Notes under the pieces: generated by a model
Database searches by the model: none
Told to the model about the DNA's origin: nothing
Seen by the model: the letters and a program-made list of their open reading frames with translations, nothing else
Assembly: GCF_009380135.2 (NCBI RefSeq)
Contig: NZ_WHUT02000007.1
Coordinates: 1 to 64,000 of the forward strand
Source of the DNA: Fertoeibacter niger
GTDB taxonomy: Bacteria; Pseudomonadota; Alphaproteobacteria; Rhodobacterales; Rhodobacteraceae
Direction: 5' to 3'
Length of the DNA stretch: 64,000 nucleotides
Position numbers and translations under genes: made by a program
Part shown: one piece after another, positions 19,743-29,503 of the stretch
Position numbering within the stretch: position 1 is the stretch's first letter
Layout of the letters: each line of letters opens with the position of its first letter

Positions 19743-20350
19743 TGCGGCTGTTCCACTCGCCGACCTCGCCCTATGTCCGCAAGGTCATGGTTCTGCTGCA
19801 TGAAACCGGCATGCTTGATCGTGTTGCGCTGATCGCCGCCACCGGCACGCCGGTTGACCCAGGCTCGATGCCTCTGGCGCAGAACCCTTTGGGCAAGATC
19901 CCCGCGCTGGAGCGTGACGATGGCCCCGCGCTCTATGACAGCCGGGTGATCTGCCGCTATCTGGATGCGCAGGCAGGCAACCGGATGTATCCGCCCGCCC
20001 CCCGCCTGTGGGACACGCTGACGCTGGAGGCGACAGGCGACGGCATCACCGATGCAGCCATCCTGATGGTTTACGAATCGCGGGTGCGGCCCGAGGAAAA
20101 GCGGTTTGACCCCTGGGTCGAGGGGCAATGGGCCAAGATCGACCGCGCGCTGGACGCGTTGGAAAGCCGCTGGATCAGCCATCTGAACGGCGCGGCCGAC
20201 ATCGGCCATGTCAGCATCGGCTGCGCGCTGGGCTATCTGGATTTCCGCCACGCCGGGCGCGACTGGCGCGCAGGCCGCCCCGATCTTGCGGCATGGGAGG
20301 CGGGATTTGCCGCGCGCCTGTCGATGCAGGCCACCCTGCCGCCAGCCTGA
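19742..20350 (+). CDS. Glutathione S-transferase family protein
   Basis: A 202-residue GST. The thioredoxin-like N-terminal half contains SPTSPYVRKVMVLLHE (active-site Ser/Tyr region), NPLGKIPALERDDG with the cis-Pro, and the glutathione-binding YDSRVICRYLD. The helical C-terminal half contains GHVSIGCALGYLDFR. It lacks features that would assign a specific class. It is translationally coupled to the small hydrophobic protein before it. Confidence 0.9.
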   Translation: MRLFHSPTSPYVRKVMVLLHETGMLDRVALIAATGTPVDPGSMPLAQNPLGKIPALERDDGPALYDSRVICRYLDAQAGNRMYPPAPRLWDTLTLEATGDGITDAAILMVYESRVRPEEKRFDPWVEGQWAKIDRALDALESRWISHLNGAADIGHVSIGCALGYLDFRHAGRDWRAGRPDLAAWEAGFAARLSMQATLPPA

Positions 20351-20372
20351 GCCGCCGCAAGACTGACCCGCC

Positions 20373-21572
20373 TCAGAAACGGTAGCTGACACCGATGTTC
20401 AGCGCATTGGTGATGATCTCGGTGGATAGCGTGCCGCCCGAATCAAGATCGGCCTTGTGGCGCGACCATGTGCCCTTCCATTCGCCGAACAACGCCCAGT
20501 TGCCGTTCAGCGGCAGCGACGCGCCGGCCACCAGTTGCAGCGCAGGGCCTGTCACCTGGTAGCCATAGGTCAGCACCTGCCCCACGGGCTCTACCTCCAC
20601 ATGCGGCACGGCAATGCCGAGGCCTGCCCCGACATAGGGCGTAAGCCGTCCGCCCTGCCAGCGCCGCCAGACGTTCAGCGTCACCAGATTGAGACCGTCG
20701 GTAAATTCCAGCTTCTCGTATCCATGCGACAGCGGATCACGGGCATAGACCTTGGCATGGTTGAATTCCACACCGTAACCAAACCGCGCATTCCGCCACC
20801 AAGTGGCACGCAATCCGTAATAGGGCGGCATCGCGAACGAATCGCCCTGCCACTGCACGAAATCATTTCCGAGGGTGGGGTGACGGATGGTGCTGTGCGG
20901 CGCGGTCTGCACCCCGCCATAAAGCGAAAGCTCGATCTCGGCCCGCGCCGTGCCGGCCCACAGTGCCGCCGCCATGGCCACCGCTGCCGCAAGACCGCGC
21001 AATGACGCGGCCCTGATCCGCCGCAACACGCGCAGGCCATGGCCGCGCAGCACCAAGGCCCGTGCCGCGATCCGGGCGCGCAGCCGATGGTCGCGGCGCA
21101 GAACGCGGTCGGCGCCCCAGCCCAGCAGGCCACCCGCCAGAACCTGCCAGATGTTGTGCGCCCCGGCCTCGATCCGCGATCCGCCCACATAGGCCGCCGC
21201 GATCACCACCACCGCCTTTGCCCCCGGGCTGGCGGCTATGCAGTCATGGACCAGCGCGCTGGCGCCAAAGGCCGCAGCCGCCGTGTGGCCCGACGGAAAA
21301 CCCTCGGTCCCGCCCGAAGGCCTGCGGTTGATCGGCGCGTCACCAAGGCCGTGCTTCGTGCCGTGCAGCACTGTCATCATTGTGACGAACCGGGCGAAAT
21401 ATTCGGGTCCGCTGCGATTCAGCGCGGCGCATCCCCAGGCGATCAGCGGCAAAGCCACCTGGATCCGGTCGCCATAGCGGCGCGCCGTGGGTTCGCAAAA
21501 CAACACAGCCAGGGCCAGTGCCGCAAGCACCAGTTGCACCCGACCGACCCCGCGCAGCATTGTCCCCAGCAT
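20373..21572 (-). CDS. PAP2 phosphatase fused to an LpxQ-like outer-membrane barrel
   Basis: The 399-residue frame joins two proteins. Residues 1-180 are a PAP2 membrane phosphatase: several hydrophobic segments, FPSGHTAAAAFGA (PSGH at 93-96) and GSRIEAGAHNIWQ (S132, R133, H139). The acidic residue expected four positions after that His is Gln143, and the KX6RP motif is irregular. Residues 192-211 form a signal-peptide-like hydrophobic stretch ending in ARA, then EIELSLYGGVQ starts a beta-barrel resembling lipid A oxidase LpxQ (MPPYYGLRATWW, YVGAGLGIAVPHVE, C-terminal YRF). In Rhizobium, LpxE removes the lipid A 1-phosphate and LpxQ then oxidises the exposed glucosamine, so the fusion joins consecutive steps. 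An internal GTG near residue 182 could alternatively start the barrel separately. Confidence 0.75.
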   Translation of the reverse strand: MLGTMLRGVGRVQLVLAALALAVLFCEPTARRYGDRIQVALPLIAWGCAALNRSGPEYFARFVTMMTVLHGTKHGLGDAPINRRPSGGTEGFPSGHTAAAAFGASALVHDCIAASPGAKAVVVIAAAYVGGSRIEAGAHNIWQVLAGGLLGWGADRVLRRDHRLRARIAARALVLRGHGLRVLRRIRAASLRGLAAAVAMAAALWAGTARAEIELSLYGGVQTAPHSTIRHPTLGNDFVQWQGDSFAMPPYYGLRATWWRNARFGYGVEFNHAKVYARDPLSHGYEKLEFTDGLNLVTLNVWRRWQGGRLTPYVGAGLGIAVPHVEVEPVGQVLTYGYQVTGPALQLVAGASLPLNGNWALFGEWKGTWSRHKADLDSGGTLSTEIITNALNIGVSYRF

Positions 21573-21831
21573 CGGATCCCCATCCTTCCGGCGAGGCAAG
21601 CGTAATGGGCGCTGATGACAGATATACCACAGATTGACGACATTCGCGCGGCAATGCCGCGAGCCGCAGCGGATGCGACACAATTGCAGGGGCTTGGCGG
21701 GGCCTGCGCCCGAATGTCCGCTGGACGCAGCGCGGCACGGCGGTTAAAACCGGCCCCGGTAGGGCTGCGGGAAACCGCGGCCCCTCAATGGTATGGGCCT
21801 GCCACCCCGGGCCTGAAAGGGAGAAATTCTC

Positions 21832-22395
21832 GTGTCCCACGCTGACGATCACGCAGGCACCCGCAGGGATTTCCTGTATTACGCCACGGCCGGGGCCGGG
21901 GCTGTCGCCACAGGCGCAGCCGTCTGGCCGCTGGTCAACCAGATGAACCCCTCGGCCGATGTGCAGGCCCTGTCGTCGATCTTTGTCGATGTGTCGGGCG
22001 TCGAGGTCGGCACGCAGCTGACGGTGAAATGGCTGGGCAAGCCCGTGTTCATCCGCCGCCGCACCCCCGAAGAAATCGAGGCCGCCCGCAACACGCCGCT
22101 GGCCGACCTGCCCGATCAGGGCGCCGAAAACGCCAATGCCGCGCAGGGCGCCGATGCGTCGGACGTGAACCGCGCGCTGGACGAGGCTGGCGAATGGCTG
22201 GTGATGATGGGGGTCTGCACCCATCTGGGCTGCGTGCCGCTGGGCGATGGCGCGGGCGATTTCGGCGGCTGGTTCTGCCCCTGCCACGGCTCGCATTACG
22301 ACACGTCGGGCCGCATCCGCCGCGGGCCGGCGCCCACCAACCTGCCGGTGCCGGTTGCGGCGTTCACCGACGAAACCACCATCAAGCTCGGGTAA
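21832..22395 (+). CDS. petA: Rieske iron-sulfur subunit of the cytochrome bc1 complex
   Basis: A 187-residue Rieske protein, the same length as Rhodobacter FbcF. An N-terminal twin-arginine-type anchor ([16 protein letters not shown]) tethers the head to the membrane. The [2Fe-2S] motifs are CTHLGC (Cys129, His131, Cys134) and CPCHGSH (Cys149, Cys151, His152), giving two Cys and two His ligands plus the disulfide pair. It carries electrons from quinol to cytochrome c1. The start is a GTG, preceded by GGGAGAAA. It is the first gene of petABC. Confidence 0.97.
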   Translation: MSHADDHAGTRRDFLYYATAGAGAVATGAAVWPLVNQMNPSADVQALSSIFVDVSGVEVGTQLTVKWLGKPVFIRRRTPEEIEAARNTPLADLPDQGAENANAAQGADASDVNRALDEAGEWLVMMGVCTHLGCVPLGDGAGDFGGWFCPCHGSHYDTSGRIRRGPAPTNLPVPVAAFTDETTIKLG

Positions 22396-22404
22396 GGATA
22401 GATC

Positions 22405-23718
22405 ATGGCCGGAATTCCCCACGACCATTACGAGCCGAAGTCGGGCGGCGAGAAGTGGCTTTATTCGCGCCTGCCGATCGTCGGACTGGCGTATGACACC
22501 ATCATGTTCCCCACCCCCAAGAACCTGAATTTCATGTGGATCTGGGGCATCGTGCTGACATTCTGCCTGGCGCTGCAGATTGTCACCGGCATCGTGCTGG
22601 TCATGCATTACACGCCGCATGTCGATTACGCCTTTGCGTCGGTCGAACACATCATGCGCAACGTGAACGGCGGGCACATGATCCGCTATCTGCATGCCAA
22701 CGGCGCGTCGCTGTTCTTTATCGCCGTGTATCTGCACATCTTCCGCGGTCTTTACTACGGCAGCTACAAGGCCCCGCGTGAGGTGACGTGGATCATCGGC
22801 ATGCTGATCTATCTGGCGATGATGGCCACCGCCTTCATGGGCTATGTGCTGCCCTGGGGCCAGATGTCGTTCTGGGGGGCCACCGTGATCACCGGCCTGT
22901 TCGGCGCTATCCCCGGCATTGGCGAATCGCTGCAAACCTGGCTGCTGGGCGGGCCTGCGGTGGATAACGCCACGCTGAACCGGTTCTTCAGCCTGCATTA
23001 CCTGCTGCCCTTCGTCATCGCGGCGCTGGTCGCGGTGCATATCTGGGCCTTCCACACCACCGGCAACAACAACCCCACCGGGGTTGAGGTGCGCCGCACG
23101 TCCAAGGAAGAGGCGGCCAAGGATACCGTGCCCTTCTGGCCCTATTATGTGATGAAGGATCTGTTCGCGCTGGCGGTCATTCTGGCGGTGTTTTTCGCCA
23201 TCGTCGGCTTCATGCCCAACTACCTGGGCCACCCCGACAACTATATCGAGGCAAACCCGCTTTCGACGCCCGCCCATATCGTGCCGGAATGGTACTTCCT
23301 GCCGTTCTACGCCATCCTGCGGGCCTTCACCGCTGATGTCTGGCTGGTGCAGCTGACACAGTTCGTCACCTTCGGCATTGTCGATGCCAAGTTCTTTGGC
23401 GTGCTGGCAATGTTTGGCGCCATCGCCGTAATGGCGCTGACGCCCTGGCTTGACACATCCTCGGTGCGTTCGGGCCGTTACCGCCCGATGTTCAAATGGT
23501 GGTTTGCGCTGCTGTGCGTCGATTTCGTGGTGCTGACCTGGGTGGGGGCGCAACCGGCCGAGTTCCCCTATGACTGGATCTCGCTGATCGCCTCGGCCTA
23601 TTGGTTCGCCTATTTCCTGATCATCCTTCCGCTGCTGGGTGTGATCGAAAAACCGCTGGCCACCCCCGCGACCATCGAAGACGACTTCAACAGCCACTAC
23701 GCCAAACCGGCCGAGTGA
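22405..23718 (+). CDS. petB: Cytochrome b subunit of the bc1 complex
   Basis: A 437-residue cytochrome b with eight transmembrane helices. The paired haem-ligand histidines are in helices B and D ([42 protein letters not shown]). Quinol-site residues are in [15 protein letters not shown] and the PEWYF motif ([13 protein letters not shown]). It houses both quinone sites of the complex. An AAGGA element precedes the ATG, nine bases after the petA stop. Confidence 0.98.
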   Translation: MAGIPHDHYEPKSGGEKWLYSRLPIVGLAYDTIMFPTPKNLNFMWIWGIVLTFCLALQIVTGIVLVMHYTPHVDYAFASVEHIMRNVNGGHMIRYLHANGASLFFIAVYLHIFRGLYYGSYKAPREVTWIIGMLIYLAMMATAFMGYVLPWGQMSFWGATVITGLFGAIPGIGESLQTWLLGGPAVDNATLNRFFSLHYLLPFVIAALVAVHIWAFHTTGNNNPTGVEVRRTSKEEAAKDTVPFWPYYVMKDLFALAVILAVFFAIVGFMPNYLGHPDNYIEANPLSTPAHIVPEWYFLPFYAILRAFTADVWLVQLTQFVTFGIVDAKFFGVLAMFGAIAVMALTPWLDTSSVRSGRYRPMFKWWFALLCVDFVVLTWVGAQPAEFPYDWISLIASAYWFAYFLIILPLLGVIEKPLATPATIEDDFNSHYAKPAE

Positions 23719-23738
23719 GAGAAAAGGAACAGATCGCC

Positions 23739-24530
23739 ATGATCCGTAACATCGCACTCAGCGCCATTGCCGCCCTCGTCCTGTCCACCGGTGGCCTGCT
23801 TGCCGCCGGGGCCGACGGGCATATCGAGGATGTGGACTTCAGCTTTGAAGGCCCGTTCGGCGCCTATGACCAGAACCAGCTTCAGCGCGGCTTGCAGGTT
23901 TACACCGAAGTCTGTTCGGCCTGTCACGGGCTGAAACAGGTGCCGATCCGCACCCTGTCGGACGAGGGCGGGCCGCACATGCCCGAAGACCAGATCCGCG
24001 CCTATGCCACACAGTTCGGCATCACCGACCCCGAAACGGGCGAAGACCGCGACCGCGTGCCTTCTGACCACTTCCCCGAATCGGGGCTGGAAAATGCGCC
24101 CGACCTCAGCCTGATGGCCAAGGCGCGGGCCGGGTTCCACGGCCCTTATGGCACCGGCATCAGCCAGCTGTTCAACGGGATCGGCGGACCGGAATACATC
24201 GTGTCGGTACTGACCGGCTACACCGGCGAGGAAAAGGAAGAGGCGGGCGTGATCCTTTACGCCAACACCGCCTTCCCCGGCGGCTGGATCGCCATGGGCC
24301 CGCCGCTGGCTGACGGGCTGGTGGAATATGCCGATGGCCATTCCAATGACATGCACCACCTGGCCGAGGACGTGACCGCCTTTCTGATGTGGACGGCGGA
24401 ACCGAAAATGATGGCGCGCAAACAGGCGGGGCTGACGGCGGTGATCTTTCTCACGCTGCTGTCGGTGCTGCTGTATCTGACGAACAAGCGCATCTGGGCG
24501 AATGTCAAAGGCAAGAAGAAACACGCCTGA
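23739..24530 (+). CDS. petC: Cytochrome c1 subunit of the bc1 complex
   Basis: A 263-residue precursor with a signal peptide ([25 protein letters not shown]). The haem c motif is CSACH (Cys59, Cys62, His63), the probable axial Met lies in [11 protein letters not shown], and a C-terminal anchor ([19 protein letters not shown]) is followed by a basic tail. It is periplasmic and passes electrons to soluble or membrane cytochrome c. AAGGAA lies upstream of the ATG at 23739. The operon ends with a strong terminator after it. Confidence 0.98.
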   Translation: MIRNIALSAIAALVLSTGGLLAAGADGHIEDVDFSFEGPFGAYDQNQLQRGLQVYTEVCSACHGLKQVPIRTLSDEGGPHMPEDQIRAYATQFGITDPETGEDRDRVPSDHFPESGLENAPDLSLMAKARAGFHGPYGTGISQLFNGIGGPEYIVSVLTGYTGEEKEEAGVILYANTAFPGGWIAMGPPLADGLVEYADGHSNDMHHLAEDVTAFLMWTAEPKMMARKQAGLTAVIFLTLLSVLLYLTNKRIWANVKGKKKHA

Positions 24531-24553
24531 CGCGTCGCTGTGACCTGACACCG

Positions 24554-24582
24554 AAACCCGCCCCGCAACGGGCGGGTTTTTT
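24554..24582 (+). terminator. Terminator of petABC
   Basis: AAACCCGCCC (24554-24563) pairs perfectly with GGGCGGGTTT (24570-24579), with a six-base loop and a T tract to 24582. It lies 24 bases past the petC stop and also just beyond the end of convergent thiQ. Confidence 0.92.
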
Positions 24583-24590
24583 CATGGGCG

Positions 24591-25283
24591 CTATCCCAGA
24601 TAGTCGCGCAGCGCCTGCGGGGGACGCGCGAACAGATCAGCGGTCGCCACTGGCGTTGCGGCCACGCCATCTGCCACCAGCACCACCTGCCCGGCGAACC
24701 GCCGCGCATCCTGCGGGTCATGCGTCACCATCAGCACGGTTGCCCCGGTTTCGACGGCAATTTCGCCCACCAGCGCCAGCATGTCGGCCTTCAGCGCCGG
24801 GCCAAGGGCGGCAAACGGCTCGTCCAGCAGCAGCAGGGGCCGGGCGCGCAACAAGGCGCGCGCCAGCGCCGCCCGACCCAGCTGCCCGCCCGAAAGCTGC
24901 GCCGGGCGGCGGTTGTGCAGCCCGCCAAGCCCCACACGGTCAAGCGCCGCCGCAACCCGCCGGTGATCCGCCGCCCCCAGCCGCAGGCGGGGTGAGATGC
25001 CAAGGCCAAGGTTCTGCGCCAGCGTCAGATGCGGAAACAGGTTTTGGTCCTGAAACAGGATGCTGACCGGGCGCTGGCCCGGCGGCAGCGGGCCAAGGTC
25101 GCTGCCATTCCACAGGATGCGCCCCGCGGCCGGGGCCAGAAACCCGGCAATCGCCATCAGCAGCGTCGATTTTCCCGCGCCCGACGGCCCCATCACCGCT
25201 ATCAGCGCCCCCGGTTCCGCCGCCCAGTCCGCCGTCAGCCGGAACGCGCCCTGCGCCAGCACCACCCGTTCAAGCTGCAACAC
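24591..25283 (-). CDS. thiQ: Thiamine ABC transporter ATPase ThiQ
   Basis: A 230-residue ABC ATPase with Walker A GPSGAGKST, Q-loop LFQDQNLFP, signature LSGGQLGRAALARAL, Walker B LLLLDEPF and switch VTHD. The small size and context with thiBP identify ThiQ, which drives uptake of thiamine and its phosphates. I place the start at the GTG (25283) behind a GGGGGG tract, overlapping the thiP end by 14 bases; an in-frame upstream ATG at 25322 is possible. It is the last gene of the thiBPQ operon. Confidence 0.92.
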   Translation of the reverse strand: MLQLERVVLAQGAFRLTADWAAEPGALIAVMGPSGAGKSTLLMAIAGFLAPAAGRILWNGSDLGPLPPGQRPVSILFQDQNLFPHLTLAQNLGLGISPRLRLGAADHRRVAAALDRVGLGGLHNRRPAQLSGGQLGRAALARALLRARPLLLLDEPFAALGPALKADMLALVGEIAVETGATVLMVTHDPQDARRFAGQVVLVADGVAATPVATADLFARPPQALRDYLG

Positions 25284-26811
25284 CGCGCCGCCCCCCAAGA
25301 TCAAACAGCGCAAACAGCGCAAAACTCAGCCCCACCAGCAGCAGCGCCGCCGCCGCGGCCTCGGTCATGCGGTAGGCCCCCATCAACTGCTGCACGATCA
25401 GCGGCAGCGTGGCCGCAGAATCACCGGCGAAAAGCACGATCACCCCCAGATCACCCATCGACAGCGCCGCCGTCACCCCCAGCGCGAACCCCAGCGGGCG
25501 GCGCAGGCGTGGCAGCACCAGCCAGCGCAGCCGCGCCCAGCCGCGCAGATCAAGCGCCGCCGCCAGCCGCCCGAAACCGGCCTCAAGTCCCTGCGCCTCG
25601 GGCAACAGGATGCGGTAGGCAAAGGGCAGCGCCAGCGTGGCATTCACCAGCACAGTCACGGGCAGGGCCAGTGATTCAGGCCGCAGGAACGGATGCACCG
25701 CCAGAAACAGCCCGGTGCCCAGCACCAAAGATGACGCGGCCAGCGGCAGCATCGCCACCAGCCCGAACCAGCGCGCGCCCCGGGCCACCGCCAGCGCCAG
25801 CACCAGCGCCGCCCCCACCGACAGCAGGCAAGACGCCAGCGCAATCACCACCGACCGCCCCGCCGCAGGCCAGACCACGGGCGGCAGATCGGCCAACCCC
25901 GGCACCCCGCGCAAACCCACCATCACCAGCGGCAACGCCACGAATCCCGCCGCCAGCGCAATCGCCAGCCCGTCAACCCAGCGCCGCCAGCCACCGGCCG
26001 CAAAGGGCGCCGCCGCTCGGTCCAGCCCTGCACCGAAGCCCGCAGGCAGCGCGAAAACAGCGGCCAATCCCACCGCCAGCGCACAAAGCGCGAATTGCAC
26101 CAGCGCCAGCAGCGCGGCGCGGCTAAGGTCGAAATCAAACCGCAGCGCCTGATAGATCGCCAGTTCCACTGTCGTGGCCCCGGGCCCGCCGCCCAGCGTC
26201 AAGGCCACGGCAAAGCTCATCAGGCAGATCACAAAGATCACCACCGCCGCCCCGGGCAGCACGGCGCGCAGCATCGGCCGCTCCAGATGCCGGGCCACAT
26301 CACCGGGTGCAAAGTCCAAAGCGGCGGCCAGACGGAACCGCTCGGCCGGGATCGCCTGCCAGCCGTGCAGCACAAGCCGCACCGCCAGCGGCATGTTGAA
26401 GAACACATGGGCCAGCACCACGCCATGCAGGCCGTAAATGCTGACCGGCGGCAGGCCCGCCCAGCCCAGAGCGGAGTTCAGCACACCCGCCCGCCCGAAC
26501 ACCGCCAGCAAGCCCAGCACCGCCACGATCACCGGCAACAGAAACGGCGCACCCAGCAGCGCGATCAGCGCCCCTCGCCCGGCAAAGCGCCGCCGCGCCA
26601 GCGCACGCGCCACCGGCACCGCCAGCGCCACCGAAAACAGCGCCGACAGCGCCGCCTGCATCAGGGTGAACCGCACCGCCGCCCAATCAGCCGGGCCAAG
26701 GGCAAAGCCCCCTGCCCCTGCCCCGGCCCGCCATCCCACCAGCGCCAGCGTGCCAAAGGTCAGCGCCAGCAGAATGGCGGCAATGGCTAACGCGCCAATG
26801 CGGCCTGCCAT
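25270..26811 (-). CDS. thiP: Thiamine ABC transporter permease ThiP
   Basis: A 513-residue fused permease with roughly twelve membrane segments in two homologous halves, each carrying the cytoplasmic coupling loop of binding-protein-dependent permeases (ERFRLAAALDFAPG in the first half; EAGFGRLAAALDLRGW in the second). It forms the channel for thiamine, thiamine phosphate and TPP with ThiB and ThiQ. The start overlaps the end of thiB by 25 bases, so expression is coupled, and the whole operon is under the TPP riboswitch upstream of thiB. Confidence 0.94.
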   Translation of the reverse strand: MAGRIGALAIAAILLALTFGTLALVGWRAGAGAGGFALGPADWAAVRFTLMQAALSALFSVALAVPVARALARRRFAGRGALIALLGAPFLLPVIVAVLGLLAVFGRAGVLNSALGWAGLPPVSIYGLHGVVLAHVFFNMPLAVRLVLHGWQAIPAERFRLAAALDFAPGDVARHLERPMLRAVLPGAAVVIFVICLMSFAVALTLGGGPGATTVELAIYQALRFDFDLSRAALLALVQFALCALAVGLAAVFALPAGFGAGLDRAAAPFAAGGWRRWVDGLAIALAAGFVALPLVMVGLRGVPGLADLPPVVWPAAGRSVVIALASCLLSVGAALVLALAVARGARWFGLVAMLPLAASSLVLGTGLFLAVHPFLRPESLALPVTVLVNATLALPFAYRILLPEAQGLEAGFGRLAAALDLRGWARLRWLVLPRLRRPLGFALGVTAALSMGDLGVIVLFAGDSAATLPLIVQQLMGAYRMTEAAAAALLLVGLSFALFALFDLGGRRGVAA

Positions 26812-27800
26812 TCGTCCAGCGCCTCCTGCCGAATGGCCTGCGCCTCGGCATCGGGGATCAGCCAGCTTGTTTCCGGGGTGATCAGCGTGCCAAACCCTTC
26901 GGGCAGACCGGCAGAGGGGGTTTTCGCCGGATACATCCAGTTGGTCGTGGGCAACACAGCCTGCGCCGCATCCGATGTCAGAAACGCCAGGAACGCATCG
27001 GCCAGTGCCGGCTGATCGGTGGCGGCCAGTTTGCCCACCACCTCGATTTGAAGGTAATGCCCCTCGGCAAACAGCGCCGCCGCCTTGGTGTCATCGCTTT
27101 CGGCGATCAGGTGGTAGGCGGGCGATGTGGTGTAGCTGAGCACCATATCCGCCTCTCCCTCCAGAAACAGGCCATAAGCCTCGGACCAGCCGGGGGAAAC
27201 GGTGACGATATTGTCGGCCAGCCCTTCCCAGATGCCCGCCGCCTCTGGCCCGTAAGCCGCCTTGACCCACATCAGCAGCCCCAGCCCGGGGGTCGATGAA
27301 CGGGGGTCTTGTATCACGATCTTCAGATCCGATGCCGCCAGCTCTTCGAACGAGGCGGGCGGTGTGGCGAGTTTGGTCTTGTCATGCACAAAGGCAAACC
27401 AGCCCCAGTCGAACGGCACGAAATTGGCATCCTGCCACGGCAGCGGCAGGTCGAAACTGCCGGTCTGGCCGTGCGGGGCAAAAAGGCCCGTGGCATTGGC
27501 GGCGGCAGTCAGGTTGGTATCCAGCCCCAGCACCACATCGACATCGGTATTGGCGCCCTCCAGTTGCAGGCGGGCCAGCAATGCCGCCCCGTCACCCCCG
27601 GCGACAAAGCGCAGGTCGCAGGCGCAGGTTTCCTCGAACGCCGCCTTGATGGCCGGGCCGGGGCCCCAGTCGGGGACGAAACTGTCATAGGTCAGCACCG
27701 TCAACACGGGCTTTTCCTGCGCAGGGGTTTCTTGGGCAAGGGATTCTGTGGCCAGCAGGGCCAGAACAGAAATTCCCGCAGCAAGCATCGGATAATTCAT
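26787..27800 (-). CDS. thiB: Thiamine-binding periplasmic protein ThiB
   Basis: A 337-residue solute-binding protein with a signal peptide (PMLAAGISVLALLATESLAQ). ThiB-like features are LTVLTYDSFVPDWGPGPAIK, DVVLGLDTNL, VPFDWGWFAFVHD and QDPRSSTPGLGLLMW. It captures thiamine species in the periplasm. GAGG lies upstream of the ATG at 27800. It is the first gene of thiBPQ, with the TPP riboswitch 50-134 bases upstream of its start. Confidence 0.95.
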   Translation of the reverse strand: MNYPMLAAGISVLALLATESLAQETPAQEKPVLTVLTYDSFVPDWGPGPAIKAAFEETCACDLRFVAGGDGAALLARLQLEGANTDVDVVLGLDTNLTAAANATGLFAPHGQTGSFDLPLPWQDANFVPFDWGWFAFVHDKTKLATPPASFEELAASDLKIVIQDPRSSTPGLGLLMWVKAAYGPEAAGIWEGLADNIVTVSPGWSEAYGLFLEGEADMVLSYTTSPAYHLIAESDDTKAAALFAEGHYLQIEVVGKLAATDQPALADAFLAFLTSDAAQAVLPTTNWMYPAKTPSAGLPEGFGTLITPETSWLIPDAEAQAIRQEALDEWQAALAR

Positions 27801-27849
27801 CGCATCCTCTTTCTCACATCGCGGGCGGAGACGGGGATGGAGCCATTCC

Positions 27850-27934
27850 AACACCTTCCCTCCGCCGGTCTTAACCGGGTCAGGTTCGACGGGTCCGCTT
27901 TCGCATCTCAGCCCTGTGGGCACCCCGAGGTGTT
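27850..27934 (-). promoter_or_regulatory. TPP riboswitch (THI element) controlling thiBPQ
   Basis: On the minus strand the closing stem AACACC/GGTGTT frames the conserved aptamer: GGGGTGCCC, GGGCTGAGA, ACCC, GAACCTGA, CCGG and CGGAGGGAA in the canonical order. It senses thiamine pyrophosphate. In proteobacteria the usual mechanism is repression of translation or termination when TPP is bound, so import is shut down in thiamine-replete cells. No separate terminator hairpin is obvious between it and thiB, which hints at translational control. Confidence 0.96.
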
Positions 27935-28098
27935 GCTAAAACTAACGTGGCCTGCGGGGGGTGCAAGCCCCAAATGTGCAGCCCCTGCCGGTTGAAATCA
28001 CGCGGCCACTTCGGCGCGGGGCTGATGCGGGCGCAAAATCGGGTTTATCCGCCGCCACCTTTGCCCTAGGACTGGGCGCGCAATCAGGGATGCCCGCC

Positions 28099-29199
28099 AT
28101 GAGCTTCAACACCTTCGGCCATTTGTTCCGCGTCACCACATGGGGCGAAAGCCATGGCCCGGCGCTGGGGGCCACGGTTGACGGCTGCCCGCCCGGCGTG
28201 CCGGTGACGGTGGATGCGTTGCAGGTCTGGCTGGACAAGCGCAAGCCGGGGCAGAACAAATACACCACCCAACGGCGCGAGGATGACGCGGTGCGCATCC
28301 TGTCGGGGGTGTTCGAGGGCGTCAGCACCGGCACGCCGATCCAACTGATGATCGAAAACACTGACCAGCGGTCAAAGGACTATGGCGACATCGCCGCCAG
28401 TTTCCGCCCCGGCCATGCCGACATCACCTATCACCAGAAATACGGGCTGCGCGATTACCGGGGTGGCGGGCGGTCATCCGCGCGCGAAACGGCAGCGCGG
28501 GTGGCGGCGGGTGGCGTGGCGCGGGCGGCGTTGGCGGCTCTGGTGCCGGGGCTGACGATCACGGGCTACATAGTGCAGATGGGGGCCGATGCGATTGACC
28601 GGGACCGGTTCGATGCGGGCCAGATTGGCGAAAACCCGTTCTGGTGCCCCGACGCGACCGCCGCGTCGCGCTGGGCCGAAACGCTGGACGACCTGCGCAA
28701 GTCGCACAATTCGGTGGGCGCGATCATCGAGGTGGTCGCGTCGGGCGTGCCCGCAGGTCTGGGTGCGCCGGTCTATGCCAAGCTGGATTCTGATCTGGCC
28801 GCCGCGATGATGTCGATCAACGCGGTCAAGGGCGTGGAGATCGGCGATGGCATGGCGGTGGCCGCGCTGACCGGCGTGGACAATGCCGACGAGATTCGCA
28901 TGGGCAATGACGGTCCGCTTTATCTGTCAAACCACGCGGGCGGCATTCTGGGCGGCATATCCACCGGGCAGGATGTGGTGGTGCGTTTCGCCGTCAAACC
29001 CACCTCGTCGATCCTGACACCGCGCCGCACCATCACCATGGCGGGCGAGGAACGCGAGTTGATCACCAAGGGCCGCCACGACCCCTGCGTGGGCATCCGC
29101 GCCGTGCCGGTGGGCGAGGCGATGATGGCCTGCGTGATCCTTGACCACCTTTTGCTGGACCGGGGGCAGACCGGGGGCGCGCGGGGGCAGATCGGCTGA
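28099..29199 (+). CDS. aroC: Chorismate synthase
   Basis: A 366-residue AroC converting EPSP to chorismate, the last shared step of aromatic amino acid synthesis, with reduced FMN. Family motifs are [20 protein letters not shown], the arginine-rich [34 protein letters not shown] and [14 protein letters not shown]. The ATG at 28099 has AGGGA upstream; the in-frame start at 27961 adds a non-family extension. It is a single gene divergent from the thi operon. Confidence 0.98.
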   Translation: MSFNTFGHLFRVTTWGESHGPALGATVDGCPPGVPVTVDALQVWLDKRKPGQNKYTTQRREDDAVRILSGVFEGVSTGTPIQLMIENTDQRSKDYGDIAASFRPGHADITYHQKYGLRDYRGGGRSSARETAARVAAGGVARAALAALVPGLTITGYIVQMGADAIDRDRFDAGQIGENPFWCPDATAASRWAETLDDLRKSHNSVGAIIEVVASGVPAGLGAPVYAKLDSDLAAAMMSINAVKGVEIGDGMAVAALTGVDNADEIRMGNDGPLYLSNHAGGILGGISTGQDVVVRFAVKPTSSILTPRRTITMAGEERELITKGRHDPCVGIRAVPVGEAMMACVILDHLLLDRGQTGGARGQIG

Positions 29200-29503
29200 T
29201 CCGGTGCTGGTTGCCTTTCCGCCATGCTCCCGGTCTTTGTCCTCATCGGGCCGGGCCATGTGACCACTGGTTGCCGGCTGTTCACGCGGCAGACATCCGG
29301 GCTTTCGGATGGATGGTCAGAACCATCGCGCTGCTTGCGGGGGTGAGGCCGACCAGTCTTTCCGCCTGTCGCCCGCATGGCGCAACCGCATGCTGATTGC
29401 CGCCGCCGTGCCGATGCCGGGTATCTGCCCGTCCTTCGGGCAGGACATTGCCGCGAAGGGCATGGCGTGGATCGCGATGCGGGGGCCAGTGTGAACTCGT
29501 CCT
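29200..29503. other. Intergenic region after aroC, no gene recognised
   Basis: These 304 bases separate aroC from the end of the convergent YafY-type regulator. Short frames exist on the plus strand (for example 29309-29494) but lack ribosome binding sites and family resemblance. It may hold a decayed gene. Confidence 0.4.

Noticed and set aside
21340-23757. 805-codon frame antisense to petA/petB and across the PAP2-LpxQ start
   Set aside because: It opposes unmistakable petAB genes and has no recognisable domain.
29309-29494. Possible 61-residue gene after aroC
   Set aside because: It has no ribosome binding site, no family resemblance and no support from neighbouring genes.
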